A stretch of 64,000 bases of DNA from Bacillus sp. CECT 9360. GTDB taxonomy: Bacteria; Bacillota; Bacilli; Bacillales; DSM-1321. Location of the stretch: the NCBI RefSeq assembly GCF_918741275.1, contig NZ_CAKKNA010000001.1:124001-188000 (forward strand), written 5' to 3'. Position numbers and translations under genes: made by a program. Within the stretch, counting starts at the first letter, position 1, and every line of letters starts with the position of its first letter. This document shows, one piece after another, positions 19,019 to 28,223 of this stretch. The notes beneath the pieces are model-generated. The model was given only the letters and a program-made list of their open reading frames with translations. It was not told where the DNA came from and searched no databases.

Positions 19019-19117
19019 ATATTAGCATTGCAGCGGATCATGTTATCTATCTCTTTTGCAGAGATGTACCATGGCATGTATTTTGGTATGCAGCCTAAAA
19101 AAGTGACAGTAGCCTAA

Positions 19118-19462
19118 CCGACTGGAAACACTGTCATGAGTCTGGACAACGCACGAATTCACCATGCAAAAATGCTTGAACCCTTCCTCAAAGAGTTGGG
19201 AGGCAGATTGAAAATGATCTTCCTGCCTCCTTACAGCCCTGAGCTCAAGGTGGGAGAGGGGCTTTGCAAATGGTTGAAATCCGAGATCATCAATAACGTT
19301 TTCTACCATACCGCAGCTGAAATTCGCAAGAACGTCCAGACTTTTATGAAGAATATAAATCATATGACAGTCATTGACTGGCTGTGTATAAGGATGGAAT
19401 CAAGTGCAATTCAGGAAAATCTTCACTTCAACTTATATAGATTAAAGGCTGCCCTGAGGTAA
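19118..19462 (+). pseudogene. IS630-family transposase, C-terminal fragment
   Basis: From just after an in-frame TAA (19115) the frame reads GNTVMSLDNARIHHAKML, then FLPPYSPEL and a KWLK helix: the DDE-superfamily catalytic end of IS630-type transposases, with the second Asp (LDNA) and the final Glu (VGEG). The N-terminal helix-turn-helix half is absent. It is a dead insertion-sequence remnant beside the regulator/deacetylase junction. Confidence 0.85.
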
Positions 19463-19587
19463 TGTCTATTATTACCCGAATAATCGAGGTTGAAAAAAGT
19501 CCTTTATGCGAGTGTTTTATTGTCCATATCCCGGAATCTGTTTTTATAATCGTTTCAGAAGTTACATTAAAAACGATTCCTTTTGTC

Positions 19588-19616
19588 AAAACCTCTCGTA
19601 GACTCGGGAGGTTTTT
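19588..19616 (+). terminator. Intrinsic terminator
   Basis: AAAACCTCTCG (19588-19598) and CGGGAGGTTTTT (19604-19615) form a stem with one G-U type pair and a T tract. It shields the catabolic block from upstream transcription. The next 230 bases are extremely AT-rich and hold only a 17-codon frame at 19620 that I cannot support as a gene. Confidence 0.75.
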
Positions 19617-19852
19617 ACTATGAAAAAATTCAATTTAACACCTGTAAGAAAATTTAAAAAGGAATTTAGATAACATTAGAAGAAATATTTAAAAGATAAA
19701 AAGCAAAAATTTAAAACCTGTTAGAAGATGTATCAAATAGTATTAGAATAATTAGAAAATTAAAAAAATGAGAAGAATTTAAAATGAGCATAACAAGATA
19801 ATGAAACTGCTTCGACATTATTTTTATTAAGATTCAGATAGGAGGAGAATAT

Positions 19853-20626
19853 TTGGCTGAGTTGCTTATTGTCGATAACGATCAACTGGCAAGAAAAGAG
19901 ATATGTACGATAGTGAACGAAAGTAAATACAATTTTCTATCTGTTTATGAATCTAGTACTGTTCAAAGAGGATTGTTACTTCTTAAGCAAAGTCAGCCAA
20001 GCGCACTGATAATCGATTTATCATTGCCAGATATGGATGGTTTTCAGTTCGGCAGGACGGCCCTGCAATTATATCCAACTTTGCCCATTATCATTGTCAC
20101 CCAGTTGAAGATGTTTGAATTAGTACAAAAAGCTATGAATGCCGGTTTTGCTTCCTTTTTATTGAAACCGCTTTCAAAAAATGAACTGTTGGAAACGTTC
20201 GACAGGGTGCTCGCTCCTGAAATCAGCTCCCAGGTTCATTATGGAATCAATAATGTGTCGGGGGAGTTTATTACAGACTTAAAAAACCCGATTGAAAGTG
20301 CCATCCAATATATTCAACTAAACTATGGGGAAGCTTTGACTTTGAAGAGTATATCAAACAAGGTTTATCTCAGTCCATCTTATTTCAGCCGTTTATTTAA
20401 GGAAGAGACAGGGATGACTTTTGTTGAATATGTAACGTTTGTGAGAGTTCAAAAAGCGAAAGGCATGCTTCGCTTATCGTCCTTGCCGATTGAAGTGATT
20501 GCGAATAATACAGGTTTTGCAAATTCAAGCTATTTTGCAACCGCATTCAAAAAATTAGTCGGAAAAACGCCTACAGAGTACCGGGAACAATTTCATTGGG
20601 ACTCTGGAATAACCGTCACAATCTAA
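19853..20626 (+). CDS. Orphan response regulator with AraC domain, head of the furan block
   Basis: Regulator of 257 residues: receiver domain about 3-120 with phosphoacceptor Asp55 and Lys105, and a two-motif AraC helix-turn-helix over the last 100 residues. The usual acidic pair reads DND instead of DDE, but an acidic residue remains. No histidine kinase lies nearby. TTG start at 19853 after AGGAGG. Only 15 bases separate it from the XdhC-like gene, so it is very likely the first gene of the operon and controls it. It lacks the long linker of the other YesN-like regulator in this window. The signal is unknown. Confidence 0.88.
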   Translation: MAELLIVDNDQLARKEICTIVNESKYNFLSVYESSTVQRGLLLLKQSQPSALIIDLSLPDMDGFQFGRTALQLYPTLPIIIVTQLKMFELVQKAMNAGFASFLLKPLSKNELLETFDRVLAPEISSQVHYGINNVSGEFITDLKNPIESAIQYIQLNYGEALTLKSISNKVYLSPSYFSRLFKEETGMTFVEYVTFVRVQKAKGMLRLSSLPIEVIANNTGFANSSYFATAFKKLVGKTPTEYREQFHWDSGITVTI

Positions 20627-20641
20627 CCGGGAGGTGAACGG

Positions 20642-21763
20642 ATGTACGTAATTTTCAAGGAATTGCAAAGATGTCGAGATAATGGTTTAAAAGGCGTGCT
20701 TGGAACGATTATCTCTACGGAAGGATCAACCTATCAAAAAACCGGGGCCAAATGCTTTATTACTGAAGATGGAATCTTAACCGGACTGTTAAGCGGCGGA
20801 TGTGTCGAAGGCGATTTAAAGGAATATGTCCAAGAGATTTTAGCTACTGGTCTTTCAAGGATCGTCCATTATGATTTTCAAGACGATGGTGATATCGTCT
20901 GGGGGCTAGGTTTGGGTTGTAACGGCAAGATGAATGTTTATTTGGAGCCATATCTTCCTGGTGATCGCAACAGAAACGCAGCAATCATCGATACCTTTTT
21001 TTCAGCAGCTCAGTCGAAACCCATCCACAGAATCACTATCGTAGCTACAAAAGATGAATCGTTACTGGGAACAACCTGGCTGGTCGAGCCTTCATCAAGA
21101 GAAACTCCCAATATTCCGTTTCAAGAAATCTTACAAGATTATAACAGAAAAAATGATTTACAAAAGAATGGCCTTTCCTCTATCGGGGGACAATCCGACC
21201 TTCTAGTCTTCTATGAATTTACTGAACCACCCCCTGAACTCATCATTTTTGGTGCCGGACCTGACGCCATTCCATTAGTACAAATCGCGAAAATGTTAAA
21301 TTGGCATACTACCGTATTGGATTATCGAACTGCTTTTGTTACTCAGGAAAATTTTCCAAACGCTGACCAGTTAATTGTCTATCCCGCCGGAACGGTTCCG
21401 GATATAGCCATTCATCACAATTCATATGTGATTTTAATGACACACAACTTTATCCAAGACCAAATCATTCTCGAGAACGTTCTAAAAATGTCACCATCCT
21501 ACTTAGGTGTACTGGGGCCAAGAAAAAGAACGGATCAATTAATAGGAACAAGTGAAGTTCTTTGTGCTAACCCAATGCTACATCATATCCATAGCCCAAT
21601 CGGATTAGATCTCGGTTCGAAAACTCCTGAAGAAATCGCGTTGAGTATCGTGGCCGAGATCATGCTTGCTTATCGTGGTGGAACTGGCTCCAGATTAAGC
21701 GAGGGAGAAGGGAAACCAACTATAAGAATAGAGAAGGAGCGTGAGGTTGTATTGAAACCATGA
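20642..21763 (+). CDS. XdhC/CoxI-family molybdenum enzyme maturation protein
   Basis: Cytoplasmic maturation factor that in its family binds, sulfurates and inserts molybdenum cofactor into xanthine-dehydrogenase-type enzymes. The N-terminal XdhC_CoxI domain (about 10-75) has GTIISTEGSTYQKTGAK and LSGGCVEGDL with the conserved cysteine; the C-terminal XdhC Rossmann domain (about 195-345) has IIFGAGPDA and ends LGPRKRTDQL and later EEIALSIVAEIMLAYRGG. 373 residues is normal. ATG follows GGAGGTGAACGG. ATGA overlap with the next gene. Its place just before a MocA-like gene and the hydroxylase subunits fits a dedicated maturation role. Confidence 0.92.
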   Translation: MYVIFKELQRCRDNGLKGVLGTIISTEGSTYQKTGAKCFITEDGILTGLLSGGCVEGDLKEYVQEILATGLSRIVHYDFQDDGDIVWGLGLGCNGKMNVYLEPYLPGDRNRNAAIIDTFFSAAQSKPIHRITIVATKDESLLGTTWLVEPSSRETPNIPFQEILQDYNRKNDLQKNGLSSIGGQSDLLVFYEFTEPPPELIIFGAGPDAIPLVQIAKMLNWHTTVLDYRTAFVTQENFPNADQLIVYPAGTVPDIAIHHNSYVILMTHNFIQDQIILENVLKMSPSYLGVLGPRKRTDQLIGTSEVLCANPMLHHIHSPIGLDLGSKTPEEIALSIVAEIMLAYRGGTGSRLSEGEGKPTIRIEKEREVVLKP

Positions 21764-22365
21764 ACAACAAGGTCTGGGGAATTATTCTGGCTGCAGGCTT
21801 TTCAAGAAGAATGGGAACTGCCAAGTTATTGTTGCCCTTTAAAGGAAAATCGATATTGCACCATGTGATCGAACAGAGCTTACGCTCCAATTTATCAGGG
21901 ATTACCGTAGTGGTTAATCCTGAAGTTCCAGACCTTTTCACGCAGGCTTCTGTACCGGGAATAGATAAATTGATCTTAAATGAAAAGGCCGCTCAAGGCA
22001 TGTCTACTTCCATTAAGTCAGGGTTAGTTTCTGTGCCAGCAGATACATCGGCGGCGGTGTTTTTGCTCGGCGATATGCCGTTAATAACCCATCGGGAAAT
22101 CAATAGAGTAATCCAGGATTACCTTACACAGGACGAATCACCGTTGATTGTTCAATCAAACTATAAAAATCAAAATGGGCATCCTGTTTTATTTGATCGA
22201 CGCTTGTTTTCTGAATTGTACCAAGTATGCGGCGATGAAGGCGGCAGGTCGGTCATTAAAAAGTATAAACACCATATTTATCATTCAAGTATGGGAACAA
22301 ATATGGCTTTTGATATAGATACAAAAAAGGATTACCAAAAATTACTTCGGGAGGAGGTCTGTTAG
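21760..22365 (+). CDS. MocA-like molybdenum cofactor cytidylyltransferase
   Basis: Nucleotidyltransferase (NTP_transf_3) of 201 residues that should join CMP to molybdopterin, giving the MCD form of the cofactor used by CoxL-type enzymes. The N-terminal nucleotide-binding motif ILAAGFSRRMGTAKLLLPF (about 7-25), LLGDMPLI (about 105) and GHPVLFDR (about 142) are all present. It starts in an ATGA overlap with xdhC and ends right before the ATG of the large hydroxylase subunit. Confidence 0.92.
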   Translation: MNNKVWGIILAAGFSRRMGTAKLLLPFKGKSILHHVIEQSLRSNLSGITVVVNPEVPDLFTQASVPGIDKLILNEKAAQGMSTSIKSGLVSVPADTSAAVFLLGDMPLITHREINRVIQDYLTQDESPLIVQSNYKNQNGHPVLFDRRLFSELYQVCGDEGGRSVIKKYKHHIYHSSMGTNMAFDIDTKKDYQKLLREEVC

Positions 22366-24780
22366 ATGACTGATGTTATTGGCAGCTCGTTGACACGCGT
22401 TGAAGATGCTAGATTGCTGACCGGACAAGGGAAGTATATCGATGATATCGGCATCCCCCCAAATACAGCCCATGCGGCGATTGTCCGAAGCTCCTATCCA
22501 CATGCCATCATAAAGTCAATCGATGTTACAGAGGCGTTATTAGTGCCGGGTGTAAAAGGTATTATTACAGGTAAAGAAGTAGCGGCTTATTTAAATCCTT
22601 TTAGTGTCGGGGTGAGTGCACCTGTCCATTATTATCCGATTGCTATAGATAAAGTAAGGTATGTCGGGGAGCCTGTCGCAGTCGTGATTGCAAAAAACAG
22701 GTATGTCGCTGAAGATGCCGCTGAACTCGTAAAGGTAAAATACGAAAGTCTGAAAGCAATCGTCGATATTGAAAAGTCCATGGTAGCAGATGCCCCATTG
22801 CTTCACGAAAATGTAGGGTCAAACATAGCAAACCATCGAACGTTTCATTATGGAGATGTGGACGAGGCGTTCAATGAGGCAGACCGCATCATTAAGCATA
22901 AGTTCCATTTTCCAAAGTATTCAGCTACGCCTGTCGAAACCTATGGAATCATTGCACAATACGAAAACAGCTCAGACCAATATACGATTCATGCTAACTT
23001 TCACGGGCCATTCATCATTCAAGCGGTCATGGCAGGAGCGTTAAAAATTCCGAGTAACAGACTTAGAATCATCGTTCCAAAAGATATCGGCGGAAGCTAT
23101 GGAATCAAGGCGGGCACTTTTCCGTACATGGTGCTTCTCGCCGTCGCGAGTCGGATCGTTGGCTGCCCGGTGAAGTGGATCGAAGACAGGCAGGAACATC
23201 TGTCCGCAAGCTCCAGTGGAACGGATAGGGTAACCTATATCGAAGCTGCCGTGAAAGAAGATGGAAAGGTACTTGGCCTGAAAATGAAAATGATGGATAA
23301 TGTCGGCGCCTATATCCGTGCACCAGAACCAGCTTGTCTCTACCGTACCCATGCTAATACCACGGGGGCATATGATGTCCCAAACCTGCAGATTGATGGG
23401 TATGTTGTGATGACAAACAAATTACCAACAGGGTTAATAAGGGGATACGGCGGCCAGGAACTTTATTTTCCCTTGGAACGGGTCATGCAAATGATTGCCT
23501 TCAAACTGGATTTAGATCCTGCAGAGGTCATCCAAAGGAATTTAATTAAATCCGATCAATTTCCTTACCAGACTGCATCCGGGGGAATCTATGACAGCGG
23601 GGATTACGAAAGGGCGTTTCAACTTGCGTTAGATACCGGACAGTACAAGGAGTTCAGGCAGAAGCAGTCTGAAGCCAGAAGAAAGGGGAAGGTTTTTGGT
23701 GTTGGACTCGCTTGTATCGTAGAACCTTCAGGATCGAATATGGGGTACATCACCATTGCCCTGACCCCTGAAGAAAGAGCCGCTTCCTTACCAAAATCCG
23801 GGTGTACAGAAGCAGCGACCGTTTCAATGGATCCAATGGGCTTTGTAAATGTCAGAATCAGTACTGCACCGACAGGCCAGGGCCATGAGACGGTTTCCGC
23901 TCAAATAGTGGCGGATGTGCTCCAGATCCCGGTAAATCAAATTAACGTGGTGGCGGAACTGGATACTGCAACGAGCCCATGGTCAATAGCTTCCGGAAGT
24001 TATTCCAGCCGGTTTGCATCTTTAGGTTCAAGTGCCGTGTATCTTGCCGCCCAGAAAGTAAAGAAAAAATTATTGCAGATCGGCGCCAACCATCTCCAGG
24101 TGCCTGAAGAAGATCTGATAATAGAGAACTCCACCATTCTATCCAAAAATGATTCCTCTGTAAGATGGTCAGTAAAGCGGGCAGCGGGATCGGCGCATTG
24201 GAACCCATTGTCACTTCCGGAAGGCATGGAGCCTGGAATCTATGAAACTTATTTTTATACAGCTAAAATCGCTGAACCACCGGATGAAAATGATTTAATC
24301 AATTCCTCGATCACATATGGATTTGTAGCGGATCTGGTTACAGTTGAAATCGATCCGGAGACCGGTGAAGTTAACATTCTCGACTATATTACGATACATG
24401 ATGCCGGTAAACTGTTAAATCCGTTGATCGTCGATGGGCAGATATACGGGGGGCTGGTCCATGGACTGGGCGGGGCGTTATATGAGGAACTTGCCTATGA
24501 TGATAAAGGCCAATTCCTGACAGGTTCCTTCATGGATTATCTCTGTCCGACTGCACCGGAAGTACCAAATATAACGATTAAGCATATTGAAACTCCATCA
24601 CCGGTCACTCCGCTTGGAGCGAAAGGGCTCGGAGAAGGAAATACAATGAGTGCCCCGGTAGCGATTGCGAATGCGGTAAGCGACGCATTGAAACCATTTG
24701 GGGTCGCAATTGATTCTCTACCTTTAAGTCCAAATAAAATTTGGAAATTATTTTCTGAACAAAAGGTTACCAACAAGTAA
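22366..24780 (+). CDS. hmfA: Molybdenum hydroxylase large subunit, HmfA-like
   Basis: Molybdopterin-binding catalytic subunit (xanthine dehydrogenase/CoxL family), 804 residues. The start has the typical SLTRVEDARLLTGQGKYIDD, then the a/b hammerhead domain, IGGSYGIK near residue 245, and the catalytic Glu757 in GAKGLGEGN. The motif that separates CO dehydrogenases reads IRGYGGQE here, not AYXCSFR or AYRGAGR, so it is not a CO dehydrogenase. With the CoA ligase and crotonase downstream it best fits the large subunit of furoyl-CoA dehydrogenase, which hydroxylates the furan ring at C5 with water. Family certain; substrate inferred from gene content. ATG follows GGAGG and the MocA stop directly. 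Confidence 0.87.
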   Translation: MTDVIGSSLTRVEDARLLTGQGKYIDDIGIPPNTAHAAIVRSSYPHAIIKSIDVTEALLVPGVKGIITGKEVAAYLNPFSVGVSAPVHYYPIAIDKVRYVGEPVAVVIAKNRYVAEDAAELVKVKYESLKAIVDIEKSMVADAPLLHENVGSNIANHRTFHYGDVDEAFNEADRIIKHKFHFPKYSATPVETYGIIAQYENSSDQYTIHANFHGPFIIQAVMAGALKIPSNRLRIIVPKDIGGSYGIKAGTFPYMVLLAVASRIVGCPVKWIEDRQEHLSASSSGTDRVTYIEAAVKEDGKVLGLKMKMMDNVGAYIRAPEPACLYRTHANTTGAYDVPNLQIDGYVVMTNKLPTGLIRGYGGQELYFPLERVMQMIAFKLDLDPAEVIQRNLIKSDQFPYQTASGGIYDSGDYERAFQLALDTGQYKEFRQKQSEARRKGKVFGVGLACIVEPSGSNMGYITIALTPEERAASLPKSGCTEAATVSMDPMGFVNVRISTAPTGQGHETVSAQIVADVLQIPVNQINVVAELDTATSPWSIASGSYSSRFASLGSSAVYLAAQKVKKKLLQIGANHLQVPEEDLIIENSTILSKNDSSVRWSVKRAAGSAHWNPLSLPEGMEPGIYETYFYTAKIAEPPDENDLINSSITYGFVADLVTVEIDPETGEVNILDYITIHDAGKLLNPLIVDGQIYGGLVHGLGGALYEELAYDDKGQFLTGSFMDYLCPTAPEVPNITIKHIETPSPVTPLGAKGLGEGNTMSAPVAIANAVSDALKPFGVAIDSLPLSPNKIWKLFSEQKVTNK

Positions 24781-24795
24781 AAGAGGTGGCAGGAA

Positions 24796-25251
24796 ATGAA
24801 TGGACAAGGAACTTTAAAATTGGAAGCGGGCATCGATCAGTCATGGGAAGTGCTATTGGATCCTAATGTCTTGGAAAAATGCATCATGGGCTGCGAAAAA
24901 CTGGAACAGGAAGCTGAAAATAAATACAATGCCGAACTTTCGGTCGGGATTGCAGCGGTGAAAGGAAAATATGAATCTACCATCGAGATTGCTGATATAG
25001 AAAGGCCGACACATTACAAGATTATTGTCAAAGGTGAAGGCGGTCCGGGCAATGTCGAAGCTACTGGAATCATCGATCTAAGCCCAATTGATGAGAACAC
25101 CACTGAACTCGCCTATAAATATGAGGCGGAAGTGGGAGGAAAGGTGGCGATGATTGGCCAACGGATGTTGGGTGGAGTGGCCAAATTGATCATCCAGGAT
25201 TTTTTCAAAAAGCTTGCCAAAGAACTAAAGAGAATTGAGTCGAATGCGTAG
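24796..25251 (+). CDS. CoxG-like SRPBCC protein
   Basis: Small 151-residue protein of the CoxG family (SRPBCC fold), often found beside CoxL-type hydroxylases. It begins NGQGTLKLEAGIDQSWEVL, the normal start, and has GGPGNVEATG and a C-terminal amphipathic helix. In carboxydotrophs CoxG helps dock the enzyme at the membrane; here it sits between large and medium subunits, with 15 and 21-base gaps. Good ribosome binding site (AGAGGTGGCAGG). Confidence 0.9.
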   Translation: MNGQGTLKLEAGIDQSWEVLLDPNVLEKCIMGCEKLEQEAENKYNAELSVGIAAVKGKYESTIEIADIERPTHYKIIVKGEGGPGNVEATGIIDLSPIDENTTELAYKYEAEVGGKVAMIGQRMLGGVAKLIIQDFFKKLAKELKRIESNA

Positions 25252-25272
25252 GTATGAAGGGAGGTTAAAAGC

Positions 25273-26142
25273 TTGAAACCGGCAAAGTTTGACTATTATT
25301 GTCCCAAATCAGTGGAAACTACTCTCACATTGCTTGATGAATCCGGGTATGATGGAAAAATCATCGCTGGAGGGCAAAGCCTGGTCCCAATCATGAATAT
25401 GAGGTTATCTGCCCCCGAATGTCTGATTGATATCAATCATTTAACTGACCTCGATTTTATCGAATTTGATGATGATAGAGTCAAGATAGGTACATTAACG
25501 CGGCAAAGTAGGGTGGAATCCTCTTCAATGATAAAGGAAAAAAGCGGCTTGTTGAGTGAGGCAGTTCCGTTTATTGGCCATGTTCAAACAAGGAATAGAG
25601 GCACCTTTGGTGGCAGCCTGGTCCATGCCGATCCGAGTGCAGAAATTCCGCTTTCCCTAATGGCTTCTGGAGGTTCCGTGTTTATCGCTTCCAGCGAGGG
25701 GACAAGGGAAGTGGAAGTAGAGGATTTTTTCGTTACCTACTTAACGACAGATCTTTCGCCCACTGAACTTTTAACGGAGGTCCACATACCGATTTGGGAA
25801 GGCAGGATCGGTTATTCCTTTCATGAAATATCGCGCAGGCATGGTGATTTTGCTTTGGTAGCTTCAGCTTGCCAGTTGACCTTGGATGACCAGGATAGAA
25901 TATCAAAAGTCAGGCTTGCCCTTGGCGGGGTCGAAGCTGTACCGCTATTAGTGGAAGACATCAATCAAATTATGATAGGGGAGAAGCTCTCTGAATCGTT
26001 GTTGGGCAAGGTTGCGGACATTGTTGCAACATCGGTCGATCCTGAGTCGGATCTGCATGCTTCAGCGGATTACCGGAGACATCTGGCGACAGTGCTCGCC
26101 AAACGAACCCTGCAATCAGCATACACGAGGGCTAGGAGGTGA
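25273..26142 (+). CDS. hmfB: Molybdenum hydroxylase FAD subunit, HmfB-like
   Basis: Medium FAD-binding subunit of 289 residues (CoxM family). FAD motifs AGGQSLVPIMNMR (about 37-49) and TRNRGTFGGSLVHADPSAE (about 109-127) are intact, and the C-terminal CO_deh_flav_C domain begins near residue 178. TTG start after GGGAGGTT. It carries electrons from the iron-sulfur subunit to an acceptor. Its TGA overlaps the region just upstream of the small subunit. Confidence 0.9.
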   Translation: MKPAKFDYYCPKSVETTLTLLDESGYDGKIIAGGQSLVPIMNMRLSAPECLIDINHLTDLDFIEFDDDRVKIGTLTRQSRVESSSMIKEKSGLLSEAVPFIGHVQTRNRGTFGGSLVHADPSAEIPLSLMASGGSVFIASSEGTREVEVEDFFVTYLTTDLSPTELLTEVHIPIWEGRIGYSFHEISRRHGDFALVASACQLTLDDQDRISKVRLALGGVEAVPLLVEDINQIMIGEKLSESLLGKVADIVATSVDPESDLHASADYRRHLATVLAKRTLQSAYTRARR

Positions 26143-26147
26143 ACAGA

Positions 26148-26630
26148 TTGGGACTACATCAAGTAAGGCTTACGATCAATGGAAAAACGGTCGTGGAAGA
26201 AGTTGAACCAAGAATGCTATTAAGTGATTTCATTCGTGAAAATTGTGGACTTACAGGAACACATGTAGGGTGTGAACATGGCGTATGCGGTTCATGTACT
26301 GTCATCGTGAATGGGTCAGCCGTCCGAAGCTGTTTAATGTTTGCCGTACAGGCAAAAGGTCTCGAGATTCAAACGGTAGAAGGACTTAGCCAAAATGGAG
26401 AGCTGAACAGTTTGCAACAAAATTTCAAAGAATGCCATGGACTTCAATGTGGTTTTTGTACGCCGGGCATCTTAATGTCAACCAGCGACTACTTATCGAA
26501 AAATCCGAAGCCTTCCACCAAAGAAATTAAAGAAATGCTTTCTGGACATCTTTGCAGGTGCACGGGTTATGACGGAATTCTGAAGGCTATTCAAAAAACA
26601 GTTGAAGAAAACAAAGAGACAGTCTCGTAG
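26148..26630 (+). CDS. hmfC: Molybdenum hydroxylase 2Fe-2S subunit, HmfC-like
   Basis: Small subunit with two [2Fe-2S] clusters. A plant-ferredoxin-type domain has GCEHGVCGSCTV with a fourth Cys in RSCLM, and the C-terminal helical domain has QCGFCTPG and HLCRCTGYDG; all eight cysteines are present. I choose the TTG at 26148, well placed after AGGAGGTGA; a GTG at 26139 lies inside that binding site and would overlap the FAD-subunit gene. 160 residues is normal. Confidence 0.9.
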   Translation: MGLHQVRLTINGKTVVEEVEPRMLLSDFIRENCGLTGTHVGCEHGVCGSCTVIVNGSAVRSCLMFAVQAKGLEIQTVEGLSQNGELNSLQQNFKECHGLQCGFCTPGILMSTSDYLSKNPKPSTKEIKEMLSGHLCRCTGYDGILKAIQKTVEENKETVS

Positions 26631-26645
26631 AAGGGAGTTGAACCT

Positions 26646-28205
26646 ATGGATCTATCAATCATGTTTGAATTTGCGGTGGAACGATTTCCAAGCCGGTTGG
26701 CTCTGGTAGAAGGCGAAAAAAGATACACATATAACCACTTAAATAAGGAAATTACCAAGGTGGCCGCATCCCTACAACGAATGGGAATCAAACAGCATGA
26801 CCGTGTTGTCATTGTCTTGAAAAATAGACTTGAAAACATCGTAATCTACTGGGCGATTCAAAAGCTTGGCGCTGTGTACACCCCAATAAATCATAGGCTG
26901 TCCGCTAAAGAAGTCGAGTATTGTGTAAATGATGCAGAATCAAAAGCAGTCGTCTATGAAGGATCGAGCCAGGATGCAGTGCTTAAAGCAACCTTTGAAG
27001 GAAATCCGATCCTAATCGGGCTTGGCGATGTCGAAGGTGCGGATATTTATTACGAAGAACTTGTTGATAGAAGTCCAGAAAGCTTTAATAAACCTGTGAT
27101 CCATGAAGATGATATTGCATTGATGCTGTACACATCTGGAACAACAGGCCTCCCAAAAGGAGTGCCAAGGAGCCATAAAAATGAGTACTCAGCAGCTATT
27201 GCCCATATCATCCAAAATCAATATACAGACGGGGAAAGTACATTGGGTACCATGCCTTTATACCATACGATGGGGATGCGTTCCTTGCTATCCATTGCTT
27301 TCCTGAACGGAAAGTATGTGGTTCTTCCGGATTTTGATGCAAAGGATGCTCTTGAATTATTAAGCAGCGAAGAAATCACATCCCTCTATTTAGTTCCCAC
27401 ACTTTACCACGATATTTTAAGCTATGAGACTTTTGGTAGCTACCGTTTAGATAAACTGGAAAAAATCGGGTATGCAGGAGCATCGATGACAACAGCTCTT
27501 ACGGAAAAGTGTGTGGATTTATTAAAGCCTAAAGTCTTTGTGAATCATTATGGAAGCACTGAAATATACACCTTTACAATATGTCCCAATGTCCAGCAAA
27601 AACCAGGGTGTGCCGGTAAACCTGGTCTCCATCAAAATGTCCGCCTTGTTAAGGCCGATGCCGAAGGAAATTCACTGCCACACGACTTAATCGGAAAAGG
27701 AGAAGTTGGCGAAATCATCATTAATCTTAATTCGAATGAGGCATTTAAGGGCTATTGGAATAAACCGGCGGCAACCCAAAAGGCAATACGGGAAGGCTGG
27801 TACTTTACAGGTGATCTAGGGATTATCGATGATGATAGTGATTTATTTGTGGTCGGAAGGGTTGATGACATGATCATCTCAGGAGGAGAGAATATCCATC
27901 CGCTTGAGGTGGAAGATGTTATTTCCAAACATCCAAAGGTTTCAGAGGTTGCCGTAGTTGGTGAAGATGATGATCGATGGGGGCAAATCGTATCTGCATT
28001 TATCGTCCCGTTGAACTCAACCATCACTGTGCAGGAACTTGATGAATTTTGTAAAAGCGATCCAAAGCTATCCAATTTTAAACGGCCGCGTAATTATGTG
28101 TTCTTAAAACAGATTCCGAAAAGCCCGGTAGGCAAAATTCTTCGTCGTAAGATAAGGGATGGAGAAGTCGAGTTATATTTTGATGACAATAAAGTAGTAG
28201 GGTAA
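26646..28205 (+). CDS. hmfD: Acyl-CoA synthetase, HmfD-like (furoyl-CoA synthetase candidate)
   Basis: Class I adenylate-forming enzyme of 519 residues making a CoA thioester from a carboxylic acid with ATP. It shows the phosphate loop LYTSGTTGLPKG (about 157-168), YGSTE (about 300), YFTGDLG (about 384), the hinge region and the C-terminal lysine in SPVGKILRR (about 500). Fifteen bases after the iron-sulfur subunit, so in the same operon. In hmf clusters the ligase activates 2-furoate; a feruloyl-CoA synthetase-like role is the main alternative, but the presence of a molybdenum hydroxylase argues for furoate. Confidence 0.85.
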   Translation: MDLSIMFEFAVERFPSRLALVEGEKRYTYNHLNKEITKVAASLQRMGIKQHDRVVIVLKNRLENIVIYWAIQKLGAVYTPINHRLSAKEVEYCVNDAESKAVVYEGSSQDAVLKATFEGNPILIGLGDVEGADIYYEELVDRSPESFNKPVIHEDDIALMLYTSGTTGLPKGVPRSHKNEYSAAIAHIIQNQYTDGESTLGTMPLYHTMGMRSLLSIAFLNGKYVVLPDFDAKDALELLSSEEITSLYLVPTLYHDILSYETFGSYRLDKLEKIGYAGASMTTALTEKCVDLLKPKVFVNHYGSTEIYTFTICPNVQQKPGCAGKPGLHQNVRLVKADAEGNSLPHDLIGKGEVGEIIINLNSNEAFKGYWNKPAATQKAIREGWYFTGDLGIIDDDSDLFVVGRVDDMIISGGENIHPLEVEDVISKHPKVSEVAVVGEDDDRWGQIVSAFIVPLNSTITVQELDEFCKSDPKLSNFKRPRNYVFLKQIPKSPVGKILRRKIRDGEVELYFDDNKVVG

Positions 28206-28223
28206 ACGAAAGGGGAAATTTAA

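Noticed and set aside
19620-19673. 17-codon leader peptide before the furan operon
   Set aside because: It lies right after a terminator in very AT-rich DNA, has no clear binding site, and no attenuator follows it.
22366-26630. Aerobic carbon monoxide dehydrogenase (coxMSL)
   Set aside because: The large subunit lacks the AYXCSFR motif of true CO dehydrogenases, and the CoA ligase and crotonase downstream do not fit CO oxidation.
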